From Welwitschia mirabilis (Eukaryota; Gnetophyta; Gnetopsida; Welwitschiales): DNA of 51,037 nt. The translations under genes were made by a program, and so were the position numbers. This document shows positions 10,942-23,973 of this stretch, piece after piece. Where the stretch lies: NCBI GenBank assembly GCA_051453625.1, contig JBOZIK010000001.1, forward strand, positions 126,181,569 to 126,232,605, in the 5' to 3' direction. Every line of letters begins with the position of its first letter. Within the stretch, counting starts at the first letter, position 1. Below the pieces are notes generated by a model. The model did not search any database, was not told the origin of the DNA, and saw nothing but the letters and a program-made list of their open reading frames with translations.

Positions 10942-11764
10942 TGATAAATCTAGGATTTAACTGAAAATGCTATAAAATAGTTAACTAGATTCAATGAAAT
11001 ACTCAAAAAGAAACTAAAATTTTAAGAAAATGCTAGAAAAACATATAACTAAACTACCATCACTATACACAAACTTAAATCATTAAAAGTTTTATAAAAG
11101 GATTTCTTTCTTTTTACTTTTGACTCATAATAAAAAATTTAGACCAGGATATGAACTTTGTTAAAAATGGCTATTCTTGGCAAAAAGGTATTCTAATAGG
11201 ATTCTACTTATAAATAATAGTTTATAAAATATAGGAAAAATGAAAGAATTAAAACAAAGAAAATGCAACTAGATCATCTACACTTATTATTTGTAACTGG
11301 TACATTATCTTAATATCATCTCTAGCTATCATCAATATTAAGAACAAGAAAAGATAGCATGCAACTTTTTCAAATTACATACTTTATCAATATAAGATTA
11401 TTTTTATAATAACATAACTTGTATTACTTAATAGAAAAATACAATGATTAACTCCTCCATGTTTCCACAATAGGCACTAGATCTTTAAAAATTTACTTTA
11501 TAGCTATTCATCCTATGATCTCTTCACTTGAGTGTGCTTTTTAGCTTTTCTTCAACACTCTAAAAAGATTCCTAAGACTTATATTATGTGCCTATTTATA
11601 AGTGTAGTGGTAGAAAGTTTTTTATCCCTTTCTTTGCACCACCTATCTAGTTGTTGTAATCACTTCCTTTTTTGTAATACAACTCCCCTTAACTGACTTG
11701 CATCACAAAGTTAGCTTATAATAGCTCATAATACATTATAATAATGTTATAATATTGGATAACA
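10942..11764 (-). repeat. 5' LTR of the minus-strand gypsy element
   Basis: About 823 bases. On the plus strand it begins 'tgataaatct' (10942) and ends 'ggataaca' (11764), giving TG...CA-type edges. A TATA box lies on the minus strand (plus-strand 'cctatttataag', 11591-11602), about 160 bases into the LTR. The PBS follows on one side and copia 2 coding sequence begins about 25 bases beyond the other. The partner LTR is not in the window, so the right boundary is inferred. Confidence 0.6.
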
Positions 11765-11789
11765 ATTTATCATATTCTTAGTTATAAGC

Positions 11790-12298
11790 ATATCATAAAT
11801 TTACATTTCTTTTTAAATTATCACTAAGAAATTTAATTTCAAAGTTGATAATGAAATTCTTCTAAGCTACTCCATGATCAGTAAAGCCTATTGAGTGTTT
11901 AACAATAGAACTTATGTATTAGGAAAAACTATAAATATTAAAATATATGATACTAACTCAACTTCTATTTGTGTGTAGGATGACTATATTTCCATACATC
12001 TTAAATAACCATCTAGGAATCCTCAAGTACATTTAGATAATCAAGAGGAGAAAGAAGAAGAAATAGATAACAAAACTTCTTCAAACATGATTAGACTAAA
12101 GATAAACCATCTTACAAGTAATGTCATAGGTAGTCCATATGATGGTATTTAAATGTCAAGCCATATTGAGGAATTCTATGGATTCATAGCATATATCTCA
12201 TAAGTAGAATAAAAAGCTTTCAATGAAGCAGAAAGTAATGCACATGTGATGATAGTAATGTAATAGGAACTCAATCAATTTAAAAGGTGTAATGTCTA
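11790..12298 (+). pseudogene. Copia 2 integrase tail and start of RT region, degraded
   Basis: One frame reads KKFNFKVDNEILLSYSMISK, AY-stop-VFNNRTYVLGKTINIKI, then a variable acidic linker (NQEEKEEEIDNK). It ends FNEAESNAHVMIVM, two stops, ELNQFKRCNV at 12298. The last block is the conserved 'MQEELNQFxRNNVW' start of the copia RT domain. The match stops exactly at the LTR edge and resumes at 23974. The stops sit where Gln or Trp are expected. Confidence 0.85.
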
Positions 12299-12988
12299 TG
12301 TAATATCCTAATTTTTAGCTCCAAGACTATGAATGTAACTTAATTACCAAAATGCAAGATCTTTAACATTAGTATCAAGATTATGCATTAATTATTAAAT
12401 TTGTTCTTTGATATCAAAATGTGATGTCTTAAATCTACATCCAAAATCTTTATCTTGTAACGATCATAACTTGAAAATGATTTTTTAGAAAGCATAAAGA
12501 AATTATTTTCACTCTAAATGTTACTAAACTTAACATCTCATAACTCCACTCATAAATTTTTACTTGTAATATCATAAGACATATTTATACTTATATTCTT
12601 TAATAAAAGAATTTGTAAACATTCATATCTTTTTACAAACAAGTGAACACACTATATAAGTAACTTGTAAACATATTTTATTACCAAATATAAGCCTAAT
12701 TCTTACCACAAAATTAACTATCAATAAATTTGCATAAGTTTCAAGGACACTCATGATTCTTTAATCATTCATACAATAAATAGAAAAACATATAGATGAC
12801 ATCTAGTTGGATTTCATCTATTAGCTTAATTCCACATCATCCTTTATAGCATTTCCTACACATTCAAGTATGGTATGAGAACTATAACTATCACAGTTCC
12901 TAGTATGATTCACAACAAGGAATAACTAGGTATAGGATTTTCAAGTACAATGTAACAAAGTACAAGAATATCCATGATGTGTTTCTGA

Positions 12989-13335
12989 AATAATCCAAGA
13001 TGTACTACCAAAATAATTCAAAATGTACTACCAAAATAATCCAAGATGCATTACCTAAATAATCCAAGATGTATAGTAAGAATAATTCAAGAGTGAACTA
13101 CCAAAATAATCCAAAAAGTGGCCATGAATAATGTAAGAATGCAATGCCAAAAAAATCTAAGATATGATCATGAATAATCCAAGAATGCAATGCTCTAAAT
13201 AATCCAAGATGTACTACCAAAATAATACCAGTTGTATTGTCAAAATAATCCAAGATGTATTACCAAAATAATTTAAGATGTGATCAAGTTAATTCAATAT
13301 TTAATCAAGATAGTCCAAGATGTGATTAAAACCTC
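12989..13335 (-). repeat. 23-bp tandem array in the left long LTR, about 15 units
   Basis: The word 'aataatccaagatgtactac' and variants recur with starts at 12989, 13012, 13035, 13058, 13081, 13105 and 13127 and continue to about 13335, so the period is 22-24 bases. The right LTR has only about six units (about 22313-22440). The array lies downstream of the TATA box on the minus strand, so it would be in the transcribed leader. Confidence 0.8.
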
Positions 13336-14580
13336 ATTTTTATATTATCTTCTTTACTATTGATCCACAATAATTTAAGTAATCTAGCTACACATCACCA
13401 GAGTGGATAATTTTTTCCTTTACTTTTTGNNNNNNNNNNNNNNNNNNNNNNNNNNNNNNNNNNNNNNNNNNNNNNNNNNNNNNNNNNNNNNNNNNNNNNN
13501 NNNNNNNNNNNNNNNNNNNNNNNNNNNNNNNNNNNNNNNNNNNNNNNNNNNNNNNNNNNNNNNNNNNNNNNNNNNNNNNNNNNNNNNNNNNNNNNNNNNN
13601 NNNNNNNNNNNNNNNNNNNNNNNNNNNNNNNNNNNNNNNNNNNNNNNNNNNNNNNNNNNNNNNNNNNNNNNNNNNNNNNNNNNNNNNNNNNNNNNNNNNN
13701 NNNNNNNNNNNNNNNNNNNNNNNNNNNNNNNNNNNNNNNNNNNNNNNNNNNNNNNNNNNNNNNNNNNNNNNNNNNNNNNNNNNNNNNNNNNNNNNNNNNN
13801 NNNNNNNNNNNNNNNNNNNNNNNNNNNNNNNNNNNNNNNNNNNNNNNNNNNNNNNNNNNNNNNNNNNNNNNNNNNNNNNNNNNNNNNNNNNNNNNNNNNN
13901 NNNNNNNNNNNNNNNNNNNNNNNNNNNNNNNNNNNNNNNNNNNNNNNNNNNNNNNNNNNNNNNNNNNNNNNNNNNNNNNNNNNNNNNNNNNNNNNNNNNN
14001 NNNNNNNNNNNNNNNNNNNNNNNNNNNNNNNNNNNNNNNNNNNNNNNNNNNNNNNNNNNNNNNNNNNNNNNNNNNNNNNNNNNNNNNNNNNNNNNNNNNN
14101 NNNNNNNNNNNNNNNNNATTTTTCATAAATTTTATGTATCATAATATAGGTCATTGGTTGGTCATAAAATAATCTCTAGATGGCCCAAAAGGGAAATTTA
14201 CAAGACTTGATAAAAAACAATTATCAACATAAAGAAATACAAGAAGAGGTTTAAAATTATACAAGAAATAGAGAATATCCAACAATTATTTAAGATTCAA
14301 AATTAACTAGAGCTATACAAAGATGTAAGAATTTAAATAACAACATACAAAAATGCAATAATAAAAGACCATTTAAAGATGAAAGAAATAAAGCTCATAC
14401 AAGAAAATAAATGAAGTCAAGAATACCTAAATTGGATGAAGACTTTGTAAAATTTTAAAGACTTTAAGAATTTTAAATATTTTAAGACTCTAATGCTTTT
14501 CAAGCTCCAAGTTTTAAAAACACCAAGATACAGTAATAGAGCATTTCTCAGGAATATGCTAATGAGAGAAGAAGAAAGTC

Positions 14581-14590
14581 CTATTTATAG
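14581..14590 (-). promoter_or_regulatory. TATA box of the left long LTR
   Basis: The minus-strand word 'ctataaatag' is preserved in both LTR copies (also 23271-23280) inside a conserved block that includes 'atttctcaggaatatg'. Conservation between the two LTRs supports it as the Pol II TATA box of the element. Confidence 0.6.
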
Positions 14591-15276
14591 CAAGAGGATG
14601 TAGGGATATGAAAAGACATGAGAATATGAAGAGAAAACATTATGAAGATAAAATGGTAAGAATTTCATAACCCTTAATCATTACTGTGTTTAAGCATTAA
14701 GTGTAAATAATAACAAATAAATGAATAATGCTTGAAAAATAACTAATTTCCATAATAAGTACATATTTCCACTAGTAAAATAAAGGGTAATGTTATGATT
14801 ATGGAAGTTTCTTTAACATGCATCACTGAAATAAATTATTAAGATAAGGGAACATACTGCATCCTATATTTATAGCCATTACAAGAATCTTTCTACATGT
14901 ACAAAATTAATAAAATAATAAAATAAGAAAATATGCTCATCATGATATATTTAAATGCAGTAGTTACAAAAAGAAAATAATATTAATTAACCACTAATTT
15001 AGCCAGTAAAGATTATAATTAAATAACCAAGGAAGCACTATGAAAACAATATTATTAATTATGGTTATTATAAGAAATAAAGCACTTTAAATAATAATTC
15101 TAGTATAACAAATTTTCACAAAATAATTACATCTAAAAAAGTAGATAATATAGAGAATAGATAAAAAATATAGTAAATTAGCTTAGTGTACTTCATAATA
15201 ATAAAGTTATTTTTAATTTAATTTTTACTTAACTAATTAGGTTAAATCTTACACCTTCAAAAATCTAGACATGACA

Positions 15277-16420
15277 TTACTCAACTTCTTAAAAAGTTTC
15301 ATACTTACTAGAATAATTAAAGCTTAGGATTTCACTATAATACATTTATTTCATATTCACAATATCTTCTACTTTTATCTTAACCATTACACTTTATAAA
15401 GTTGAATTACCTTCCTTTGAGTATGGCTTTATTTTGATTTCAAAATTTTAATTGGTTAAACTTCAAATGTATAGTTTAGTTAAATGTTCATTTTTAATAG
15501 TCTAACTATGGATATCAAATTTCTATCTTTGGAAATTAATGCAAAACCCATCTCTAAAGAACTTCAAAATGACTTGCTATAAGAAATAATTAAATATGAT
15601 AAATAAGATTTTTTCCATATAAATGTTTGAATAAATTTAGGATGTTATCCACAAACTTGCTAACTAGTGATATTAATCATCATGATAACACCAATTATCT
15701 CTTGTGTCTGGAATAATTAAGCCTCTAGAAATTATCTTCTTCCTTTATCATTCACTTTGACTTCATGGCATATGCTCTAAAAATTATACTATATATGTAT
15801 ATCAACTTTAAAATTCACAAAAACTCTTTTGTTATACATGATCTTTTAACCTTTTCCATTTTCTAAGGTTATAATGATTACTTGATTAGGAAAAACATTA
15901 TGAACTAGCATATCTTTCATGTGAGGCTAGAAAAATATCACATAATTACTTTTACAAATAAATCTAAGAACACAATTGAATATACTTATAGATGGCTAAA
16001 AACCATTCAATTTCATAAGCTAAAATATCTCAATGACCTCCTTTCTTTGAAAAAAATCAAAATACACTTGATCTATTAAATCCAAAACTATAAAATGAAA
16101 TATTACAATACCATAATTTGTCACTCTAAGTTGTGACACTTACCTTTAAAGATGTTATGTAGAAATCTCTTAATCCTAAGTTCATAACTTATAAGTCTCT
16201 TTCACTATACATTCCTTTATTGTGTTCTTCTTTCCATGCTTCTTTGACACTTCTGCTTATATAATCTATTTGAATATTTAGTTTAAAGATTGATATGTTT
16301 AATATAGCACCCTAAAGTAGGAAAAAATGTATGAAATATGTCCAAAGTTATAATTTTAATCCAAGGGAATAAATGGAATAGCTATGGATGAGATTACTAT
16401 TATAAATAAACAGGTGAGTA

Positions 16421-16470
<50 letters not shown>

Positions 16471-19400
16471 TTATATGTTTTTATATAATATTTAAAAATT
16501 CAATATCCACTTCTAAACAAGATAACAAAAGACTTATTAGTTATATAGCTTGATAGCAAAGTGTAATATCCAATAGTATAGTCAAAATTTAAAAGGTATT
16601 ATCTCTAATTAGATTACTTCATTAATATATCTAGATAAAATTTATAAGACATGAAAGAATATATAATAGAATTCTATATTCAACATAAGCATGCTTGGAT
16701 AATATTCAATTAGTTCTAACACATAAGCCAAATATGATTTATCCAATTAAGTAAACTGACCTATTAAAATGATGCACTTAATAGCTTAACTATATATGGC
16801 TAGGAAAATGAAATAAAAGTCAATATATGATTGGAAAATAGCTATTTTATGTGGATTATGTATTAAAATTATTTAATTATTTTAAGTTGCCTAAAAGGCA
16901 TATTACTTATATGGGAGTAAGTAGCCATGATTCCCATGAAAATGTCATTACTAGGGTTTAAAACTAAGACCTTCTCTCTAACATCCTATTTGACTCATCA
17001 TAACTACTCAAGCTATAAGAGAACTCATGTTTATAAAGGAATAACATTATAACAATGATATTTTATATTACCATAAACTTGATTATTCATCAAGCATCTG
17101 CATGAGTCTAGTTTACTATTCACTTTGTGTTTAGCTACCAATCCTCTAGTTCATTATAGTACTTACATAAATTTACAAACCAATAATTGTTTTTCAATTC
17201 CTAAAACCAATTGACATCCTTGAATAAATTGGCTTACAAGTAACTATACTAATATTCTATTATTCTTTATTAATTATTTCTAAAATTAACTCATTAACTT
17301 TTTGATACTTAATCATTAATTTAGATTTTTAGTCATCCCTAGAAGCATCTAATCAGATTAATTACAGATAATAAGCATTCTTAACATCATAGAGTTTTAG
17401 TAGTGATATTTAACCCCATCATTATAGTTTTGGCATTGGGGATGATATTGGCGATGGAAGCACACCTAATTACAGACATGCAATAACTCAGCTCCTCAGT
17501 AATAGTTCAAAAATGTACTTAAAGCACAACCAAAAATCATCTTAGCTCAAAAACATCTCTTTCAAAATTTCCTAGCTTTATTTTGTCATAATAACAAGAT
17601 ACATCCTTATCTCTACAATAATTCTTGACGTTCAAAACATGTTTTTACTAGAAGTGTGTAATCTATTACTTCATTCCTGTCTAGCCAGGAATGTAGTTCT
17701 ACATCTATTATAAATACACATAGGTGATGTAACAAAAGTATAAATGATATTTTACTTTATTTAAAATCATTTTATTATTTAATTCTAGTGTGAATTTATT
17801 TAAACATTCATGGTCCAATGTAATGCTTAAGTGGAGTACAATTTTCGTCATTCAAATACATGTTATTACTATCATAGAAATGGCTCTGAGTATTTTAGAA
17901 TCTTAAAAGTGAATTTTTGAAGTTTTTAATTTTATTACCAAGAAAATATATATAATATGAAATGGGAATTGAAGTACTTTGTTTTAAGAATTTGAAAGAT
18001 AAAGATGTATGCTTTCTTGAATTCTAACTTGATTAGGTCTTGTCTATACATGATTTGTGAATAACGTGACATTATTATTCTAATCATCTTAATGAAAGTA
18101 ATATTTTTGGATTTAGCATTTATAGTACCAATGAGAAGGCAAACCATCTTAGCATTTTTACATATAGTTGAAGATGAAATACTCCTAATTCATTCAACAC
18201 ACATAGACTACTAGTTATGTTTTCAAGAATCATATGCATTTATAACTACAAGAATGGGTATAACATCTTTCACATATGTAGTATCTACCAAACATTGAAG
18301 TAATCTCTAATAAGTTTTAGTATCTCTAAAACATGATCTATGTGTAATAACTTAGCAGTGCAATTGATGGTAATGTACTATACATCATGTCTGCAACTTG
18401 CTCAATGCATGTGTAGACCTCTGTCAGAGGGGTCATTACCTTCCTGCTATAGAGATAAATAGTGATGACTAAATGTAAACCTATCTTCATAGATCTTTCA
18501 ATGTTAGAAACTATAAACTTTATGATAACCATAACATTACATTTGATCCATGATGCAAGTAGTTTCATTTCCTCGACCATGGTCATTTGGCTAGGGGAAT
18601 GCATATGAGGCATCATATATTTTAAAGTATAACAGAGTGCATNNNNNNNNNNNNNNNNNNNNNNNNNNNNNNNNNNNNNNNNNNNNNNNNNNNNNNNNNN
18701 NNNNNNNNNNNNNNNNNNNNNNNNNNNNNNNNNNNNNNNNNNNNNNNNNNNNNNNNNNNNNNNNNNNNNNNNNNNNNNNNNNNNNNNNNNNNNNNNNNNN
18801 NNNNNNNNNNNNNNNNNNNNNNNNNNNNNNNNNNNNNNNNNNNNNNNNNNNNNNNNNNNNNNNNNNNNNNNNNNNNNNNNNNNNNNNNNNNNNNNNNNNN
18901 NNNNNNNNNNNNNNNNNNNNNNNNNNNNNNNNNNNNNNNNNNNNNNNNNNNNNNNNNNNNNNNNNNNNNNNNNNNNNNNNNNNNNNNNNNNNNNNNNNNN
19001 NNNNNNNNNNNNNNNNNNNNNNNNNNNNNNNNNNNNNNNNNNNNNNNNNNNNNNNNNNNNNNNNNNNNNNNNNNNNNNNNNNNNNNNNNNNNNNNNNNNN
19101 NNNNNNNNNNNNNNNNNNNNNNNNNNNNNNNNNNNNNNNNNNNNNNNNNNNNNNNNNNNNNNNNNNNNNNNNNNNNNNNNNNNNNNNNNNNNNNNNNNNN
19201 NNNNNNNNNNNNNNNNNNNNNNNNNNNNNNNNNNNNNNNNNNNNNNNNNNNNNNNNNNNNNNNNNNNNNNNNNNNNNNNNNNNNNNNNNNNNNNNNNNNN
19301 NNNNNNNNNNNNNNNNNNNNNNNNNNNNNNNNNNNNNNNNNNNNNNNNNNNNNNNNNNNNNNAGAGTGAATTCCCTTCGATAATGGCCTTATAAATCTTT

Positions 19401-21663
19401 GAACAAATTCTATTACAAGGAATAAAATCACATCATATCACATTCATTTATGTTTTTTTAGCTTGCAATCATGTAGGACTGGTTAAGAAAGAAAAAGCAT
19501 ATTTTAAAATCTAATGGTTTTAGTTTACGTGTTTAGCCCAAGATTTGAATAATGTACTTATATGATGAAATTGCTTGGGTTTTCAAGCTATTTTAATGAA
19601 GTAAATAACTTTCTAGTTTAATTTCCTTTTGAGCTAAAAGACACATCATCATTGACCTTTATGAATTTGTCATTCAACTAGCCCTGTGATAAACTTTTAA
19701 GTGCACAAGGGAAGGTTCTAAAGCTCTTTCAAAATTCATTCATAGTTAAGATATGTTTATGCTTGAAAATACCACAAATCCCTATGAAATTTGATAATTC
19801 AAATACCTAAAACTTAACATTAATAATCATACCATGAATACTTGTTAGTTTCTGCACCCTTGCTAGTTTGGACTTTCGTAGATACTTGCACTTGAGTTAA
19901 AAGGTATGATGTTCATAAAGAGAAGTTAAAGAATATCCTCTAGATCTTCTAATCATTATGTAGTGGTTGTAGCACTTACAATAGCATCCCCTTAGTATTG
20001 ACACAACATACAGTCACATAGCCACATAGCCTCGTAGTTCATCACAGTGGTGGTCACTATTTTTCTTCATTTTTTTGTTTCCTTCTTATTTGTAATGAAG
20101 TCTTAAGAAATTAGATTTGGAAATTATGAGCATTAATATAATCAATGATGTTAATGATAATATTCAAAACTCTCCTTCTCCACTTGTTTATGACTGGAAC
20201 ATGCTTTCTGAGTTCTGTTAATTTTTATTTAATCATCTATCGATTCTTGCACTCTTTTAGATGATTTGAATGAAGTATCATTATTATTCCTTTATTTTTC
20301 TATTATATATATATATATACACATACAATACTAGTTCCATAAGTTATTTCTAGATTTTCTAAAAGGTTGCAAGGATTATAAAGTATTTTATTAGATAAGA
20401 CATCAAGCAAAGTAAGAGATACATCGAGGACATGGGAGAAAACATAATATTATTACTATAGTTTTGGTTGTACATTTTGCTGAAGAATGACCATAAGAAG
20501 ATTAACATCCTTCTTTGAAAGAGTAGACTTAATTTGAAAATAGGATGAAGATTGTAATAATTAGTTTCTTTAACACTAGAACCTCATGAAACTAGTATAG
20601 CAACAAGCACTGATTCAAAACTTGAGGATTTCGATAAGGAAGAAATGGAATGTATTTTCTACTAGGCTTGTTCTATTCACATCATATTCCATAAATAAGA
20701 CACACCATGCATATGGTATAATAGATCTCAATTAAAGATGTTTCATTGCCTGACTTGTATTTGACTAAACCTACATTCGTGTGAACTACTCTTGGTTTGA
20801 ACATGACTTAGATATTGTTTAGTTTAAGTAATTTTTATTACTCATCCAACAAAAGCATTATAGATGGAAGAACTACTTTTCTTAACTCTCTTATACTACT
20901 TGATTTTATGATTCATAGGAAATGAGTTATCTATGTATCATGCTCTATCAATCAATATGTATGATAAAGCAAATGCAAATAGCCATGTTAATCTTGTATG
21001 TTGATTTTATCACTTTCAAATTCAGGAATTCATCTTTGTACTATCTTTAATATTATAAATTTTTACATGGAAATGTAAGATTGATGAGTGTCAGATTTGC
21101 TTCATTTGATTGCCATTATTCTTACTTTAGAAGAACTTATCTTCTATAAAATTGACTATTCTGTCAAAACTCTTTTTACATTTTATCTCATCATCCTAGC
21201 TTCTTCAATTTTGGTTTTAGATGTTTGCATATAAAATATTGCATGAATTTGTTAAACTTTGGAGACTTAAAAGGGTGGCTTGGAATATAAATAATTAGAA
21301 CACTAAAATTATTTTATTATTATTAGAGCTCATATTATAACAAAGAATTTAATTTTTAAGATTTTCCATTGGAAGAGAGTAGGACTTCATCAACTAAGTT
21401 ATGAAGTTTAATATCATAGAGCTTCTTCAAGACATGTAAAAATATGTTGATTATTATATTTAACTAGTATGTTACTTAATGTTATCTTAGAAGGAATACA
21501 TCAAATTACTTGTGTAAAATCTAGGTTTTTCACCTAAAAGATCTGATGTTAAAACTTATAATAACTTGACTATAATTATACCCATCAAAATTGCATTCTA
21601 GGATTTAATATTAAAATGTATAATGGCTTCATAACCTTTATCCTTGATGAAATTGTAACCTAA
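15277..21663 (-). other. Interior of the long-LTR element, no recognised coding
   Basis: On both strands I find only short open stretches broken by stops and none of the usual gag, protease, RT or integrase motifs. A 720-base N run (18643-19362) hides part of it. The minus-strand open stretches at 18147-17935 and 18616-18338 (70 and 92 codons) match nothing I know. Next to the left LTR, minus-strand 'ttaagaagttgagtaa' may be the worn PPT. The interior is either extremely decayed or was never coding. Confidence 0.5.
16423..16464. repeat. (AT)n microsatellite
   Basis: About 21 perfect TA dinucleotide units. Shorter AT runs occur at about 20304-20320 and 39195-39220. They are simple repeats with no sign of another role. 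Confidence 0.95.
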
Positions 21664-21675
21664 GCTCTGATACCA
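21664..21675 (-). promoter_or_regulatory. Primer-binding site (tRNA-iMet type) of the long-LTR element
   Basis: Plus-strand 'gctctgatacca' is the exact reverse complement of TGGTATCAGAGC, the standard plant initiator-Met PBS. It is three bases from the LTR edge at 21679. It fixes the minus orientation and shows that the right LTR is the 5' LTR. Confidence 0.92.
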
Positions 21676-21678
21676 AAA

Positions 21679-23973
21679 TGTAACATCTTAATATTTAGCT
21701 ATAAAACTATGAATGTAACTTAATTACTAAAATGAAAGGTACTTAACATGTAGTACCTCTGATATTAAAATGTAATGTCCTGAATGTACATTTCAAATAT
21801 TTATCTTAGAATAACCATAACTTAAGAATGAATTTTTTAGAAAGCATAAATAAACTATGTTCATTGTAAATGTTATTAAACTTAATATCTTGTAATTCAA
21901 CTCATAGATCTCTAGTGGTGATACAATGAGACATTATTATAATTAGATTCTTCAATAAAGAATTCATAATATTTTTGAAAAACAAGTGAACACAATATAT
22001 ATGTAACTTATAAACATATTTTATTGTCAAATATAAGCTTAAGCATTACAAAAAAATAAACTATTAATAAATTTACACGAGTCTCAAGGATACCCATGAT
22101 CCTTTAATTATTCATACAATAAATAGAAAAACATATAAATACCACCTAGTTAAATTACAATTATTAGCTCATTTTCACATCATCATTTGCAGAGTTTCCT
22201 ATACATGCAAGTATGTTGTAAGAACTATAACCATCACAGTTCCCACTATGGCTTACAACAAGGAATAGGTAGATATAGGATTTTCAATTATAAGGTAAGG
22301 AATTACAAAAATATCTAAGATTTACTACCAAAATAATCTAAGATATAACCATGAATAATTTAAGAATGCAATACGAAAATAACACAAGATGTATTACCAA
22401 AACAATCCAAGATGTATCACTCAAATAATCCAAGATATAACCAAGAACTCATTTTCATATTATCTTCCTTAAGAAGCTTTTTATTATTCTTTCNNNNNNN
22501 NNNNNNNNNNNNNNNNNNNNNNNNNNNNNNNNNNNNNNNNNNNNNNNNNNNNNNNNNNNNNNNNNNNNNNNNNNNNNNNNNNNNNNNNNNNNNTTCACAA
22601 TAAATTTAAATAATCTAATTATACACCACCAGAGGGGATAATTTATTTTCCTTTTTAAAGGTAAATTTAAGTAATATAGTTACACACCATCAGAGGGAAT
22701 AATTTTTTTATCTTTACTCTCAGGAGATTTGGTTCCCCTACTTTTGGACTCACAATAGGGAGTATCAAGTTCTAAAGTTCAAATAACTAGTTACCTTTAC
22801 TAGTTTATTTTCAGTAAATTTTATATATCATAATGCAAGTCATTGATCCATCATAAGATAATCTCCAGATGGCTCAAAAGGGAAATTTACAAGACTTAAT
22901 TAAAAACAATTATCAATAGAAAAAAATACAAGAAGATGTTTGGAACTTTACAAGAAATAGAAAATATCCAACAATAATTCAAGATTCAGAATCAATTAGA
23001 GCTATACAAAGATGCAAAAATTTTAATAAGATCATACAAAAATGCAAGAGTAAAAGACCATTCAAAGATATAAGAAATAAAGATCATACAAGAAAATAAA
23101 TGAAGTCAAGAACCATACTTAAATGAGATGAAGACTTTGTGAAATTTTAAAGACTTTAAGACTTTTAAATATTTTAAGACTTCAATGCTTTCAAGCTCCA
23201 AGTTTAAAATCACCAAGATATAATAATATAGCATTTCTCAGGAATATGCAAATGAGAGAAGAAGGAAGTTCTATTTATAGAAAGTGGATGTAAAGATATA
23301 AGAGACACGAGAATATGAAGAGACACCATCATGAAAATAAAATGGTAAGAATTCCATANNNNNNNNNNNNNNNNNNTTAATCATTAAGTTGCCTAACCAA
23401 TAAATGTACATAATAATAAATAAATAAATAATGCTTGAAAAATAACCAATTTCCATAATGAGTACATGTTTCCACTAGTAAAAGAAAGGGAAATATCATG
23501 ATTACATAAGTTAATTTAACATGTACCACTAAAATAAATTATTAAAATAAGCCAACATAATGCATATTATAATTATAGCCATTACAAGAATTTTTTTACA
23601 TGCATAAAAATAAGAAAATAAGAAAATATGCTCATCATGGTACATTTAAATGCAATAGTTATAAAAATAAAATACTATTAATATATCCACTAATTTAGCC
23701 ATCAAAGATTATAATTAAATAACTGAGAAATTACTACAAAATAATATTATAAATTATAACTATTGTAAAAAAGAAAACACTTTAAATAATAATTACAACA
23801 TAAAAAATTTCCATAAAATAATTAAATCTCAAAAATAAAATAATATAGAGAATAAATAAGAATATAGTAATTGAATTAGCTCAATGGATTTCATAATAAT
23901 AAAGTTATTTTTAATTTAGTTTTTACTTAACTAATTAGATTAAATTTTAGACCTTTAAAAATTTGGACACGAT
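21679..23973 (-). repeat. Right LTR (5' LTR) of the long-LTR element
   Basis: 2295 bases, including N runs at 22494-22593 and 23359-23376. Plus-strand edges are 'tgtaacatct' and 'gacacgata'. It is homologous to the left LTR. It has about six 23-bp units (about 22313-22440), a TATA box on the minus strand (23271-23280), and a 61-bp tandem duplication at 22601-22720 not seen in the sequenced part of the left LTR. Confidence 0.85.
22601..22720. repeat. 61-bp tandem duplication inside the right long LTR
   Basis: 'taaatttaaataatctaatt' at 22601 and 'taaatttaagtaatatagtt' at 22662 begin two similar units, each running on into 'acaccaccagagggg' or 'acaccatcagaggga'. The left LTR shows one such unit at about 13369-13430 before its N run. 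It starts next to an N run, so an assembly contribution is possible. Confidence 0.6.

Larger units (their letters stand above)
8146..11764 (-). mobile_element. Minus-strand Ty3/gypsy element (Athila/Tat-like), truncated
   Basis: Reading right to left: LTR (11764 to 10942), PBS (10938 to 10921), gag remnant, protease, and only the first part of RT, which stops where copia 1 ends at 8145. Protease-before-RT order and the motif spelling identify Ty3/gypsy. The rest of RT, RNase H, integrase and the other LTR are absent. They are expected beyond copia 1, outside the window to the left. All frames contain stops. Confidence 0.82.
12299..15276 (-). repeat. Left LTR (3' LTR) of the long-LTR element
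   Basis: Homologous to 21679-23973 over its length, for example 'gaatgtaacttaatta', 'caataaatagaaaaacata', 'caacaaggaata' and 'gcatttctcaggaatatg'. It contains a 688-base N run (13430-14117). A TATA box on the minus strand (plus 'ctatttatag', 14581-14590) puts U3 at about 0.69 kb and leaves a very long R-U5. A 23-bp tandem array lies in the transcribed part. Confidence 0.82.
12299..23973 (-). mobile_element. Long-LTR retrotransposon (gypsy, Tekay/Del-like, or LARD), minus strand
   Basis: An 11.7-kb element with two homologous direct LTRs (12299-15276 and 21679-23973). A PBS complementary to the 3' end of initiator Met tRNA abuts the right LTR on its inner side, which sets the orientation to minus. 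The LTR ends read TGTCATG...TGTTACA on the minus strand. The long LTRs and the PBS context resemble Tekay/Del chromoviruses. I could not recognise gag or pol in the ~6.4-kb interior, so a non-autonomous large derivative (LARD) is equally possible. It interrupts the copia 2 coding sequence. Confidence 0.8.

Noticed and set aside
12989-13335. Regular 23-bp repeats as a possible CRISPR array
   Set aside because: Units are contiguous and imperfect with no unique spacers, lie inside an LTR, and the genome is plant-like.
16423-16464. AT repeat as an origin or matrix-attachment signal
   Set aside because: Simple (AT)n is common in AT-rich plant DNA and nothing nearby supports a function.
17935-18616. 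Minus-strand open frames of 70 and 92 codons as a gag or pol part of the long-LTR element
   Set aside because: I could not match any gag, protease, RT or integrase motif, so no function is claimed.
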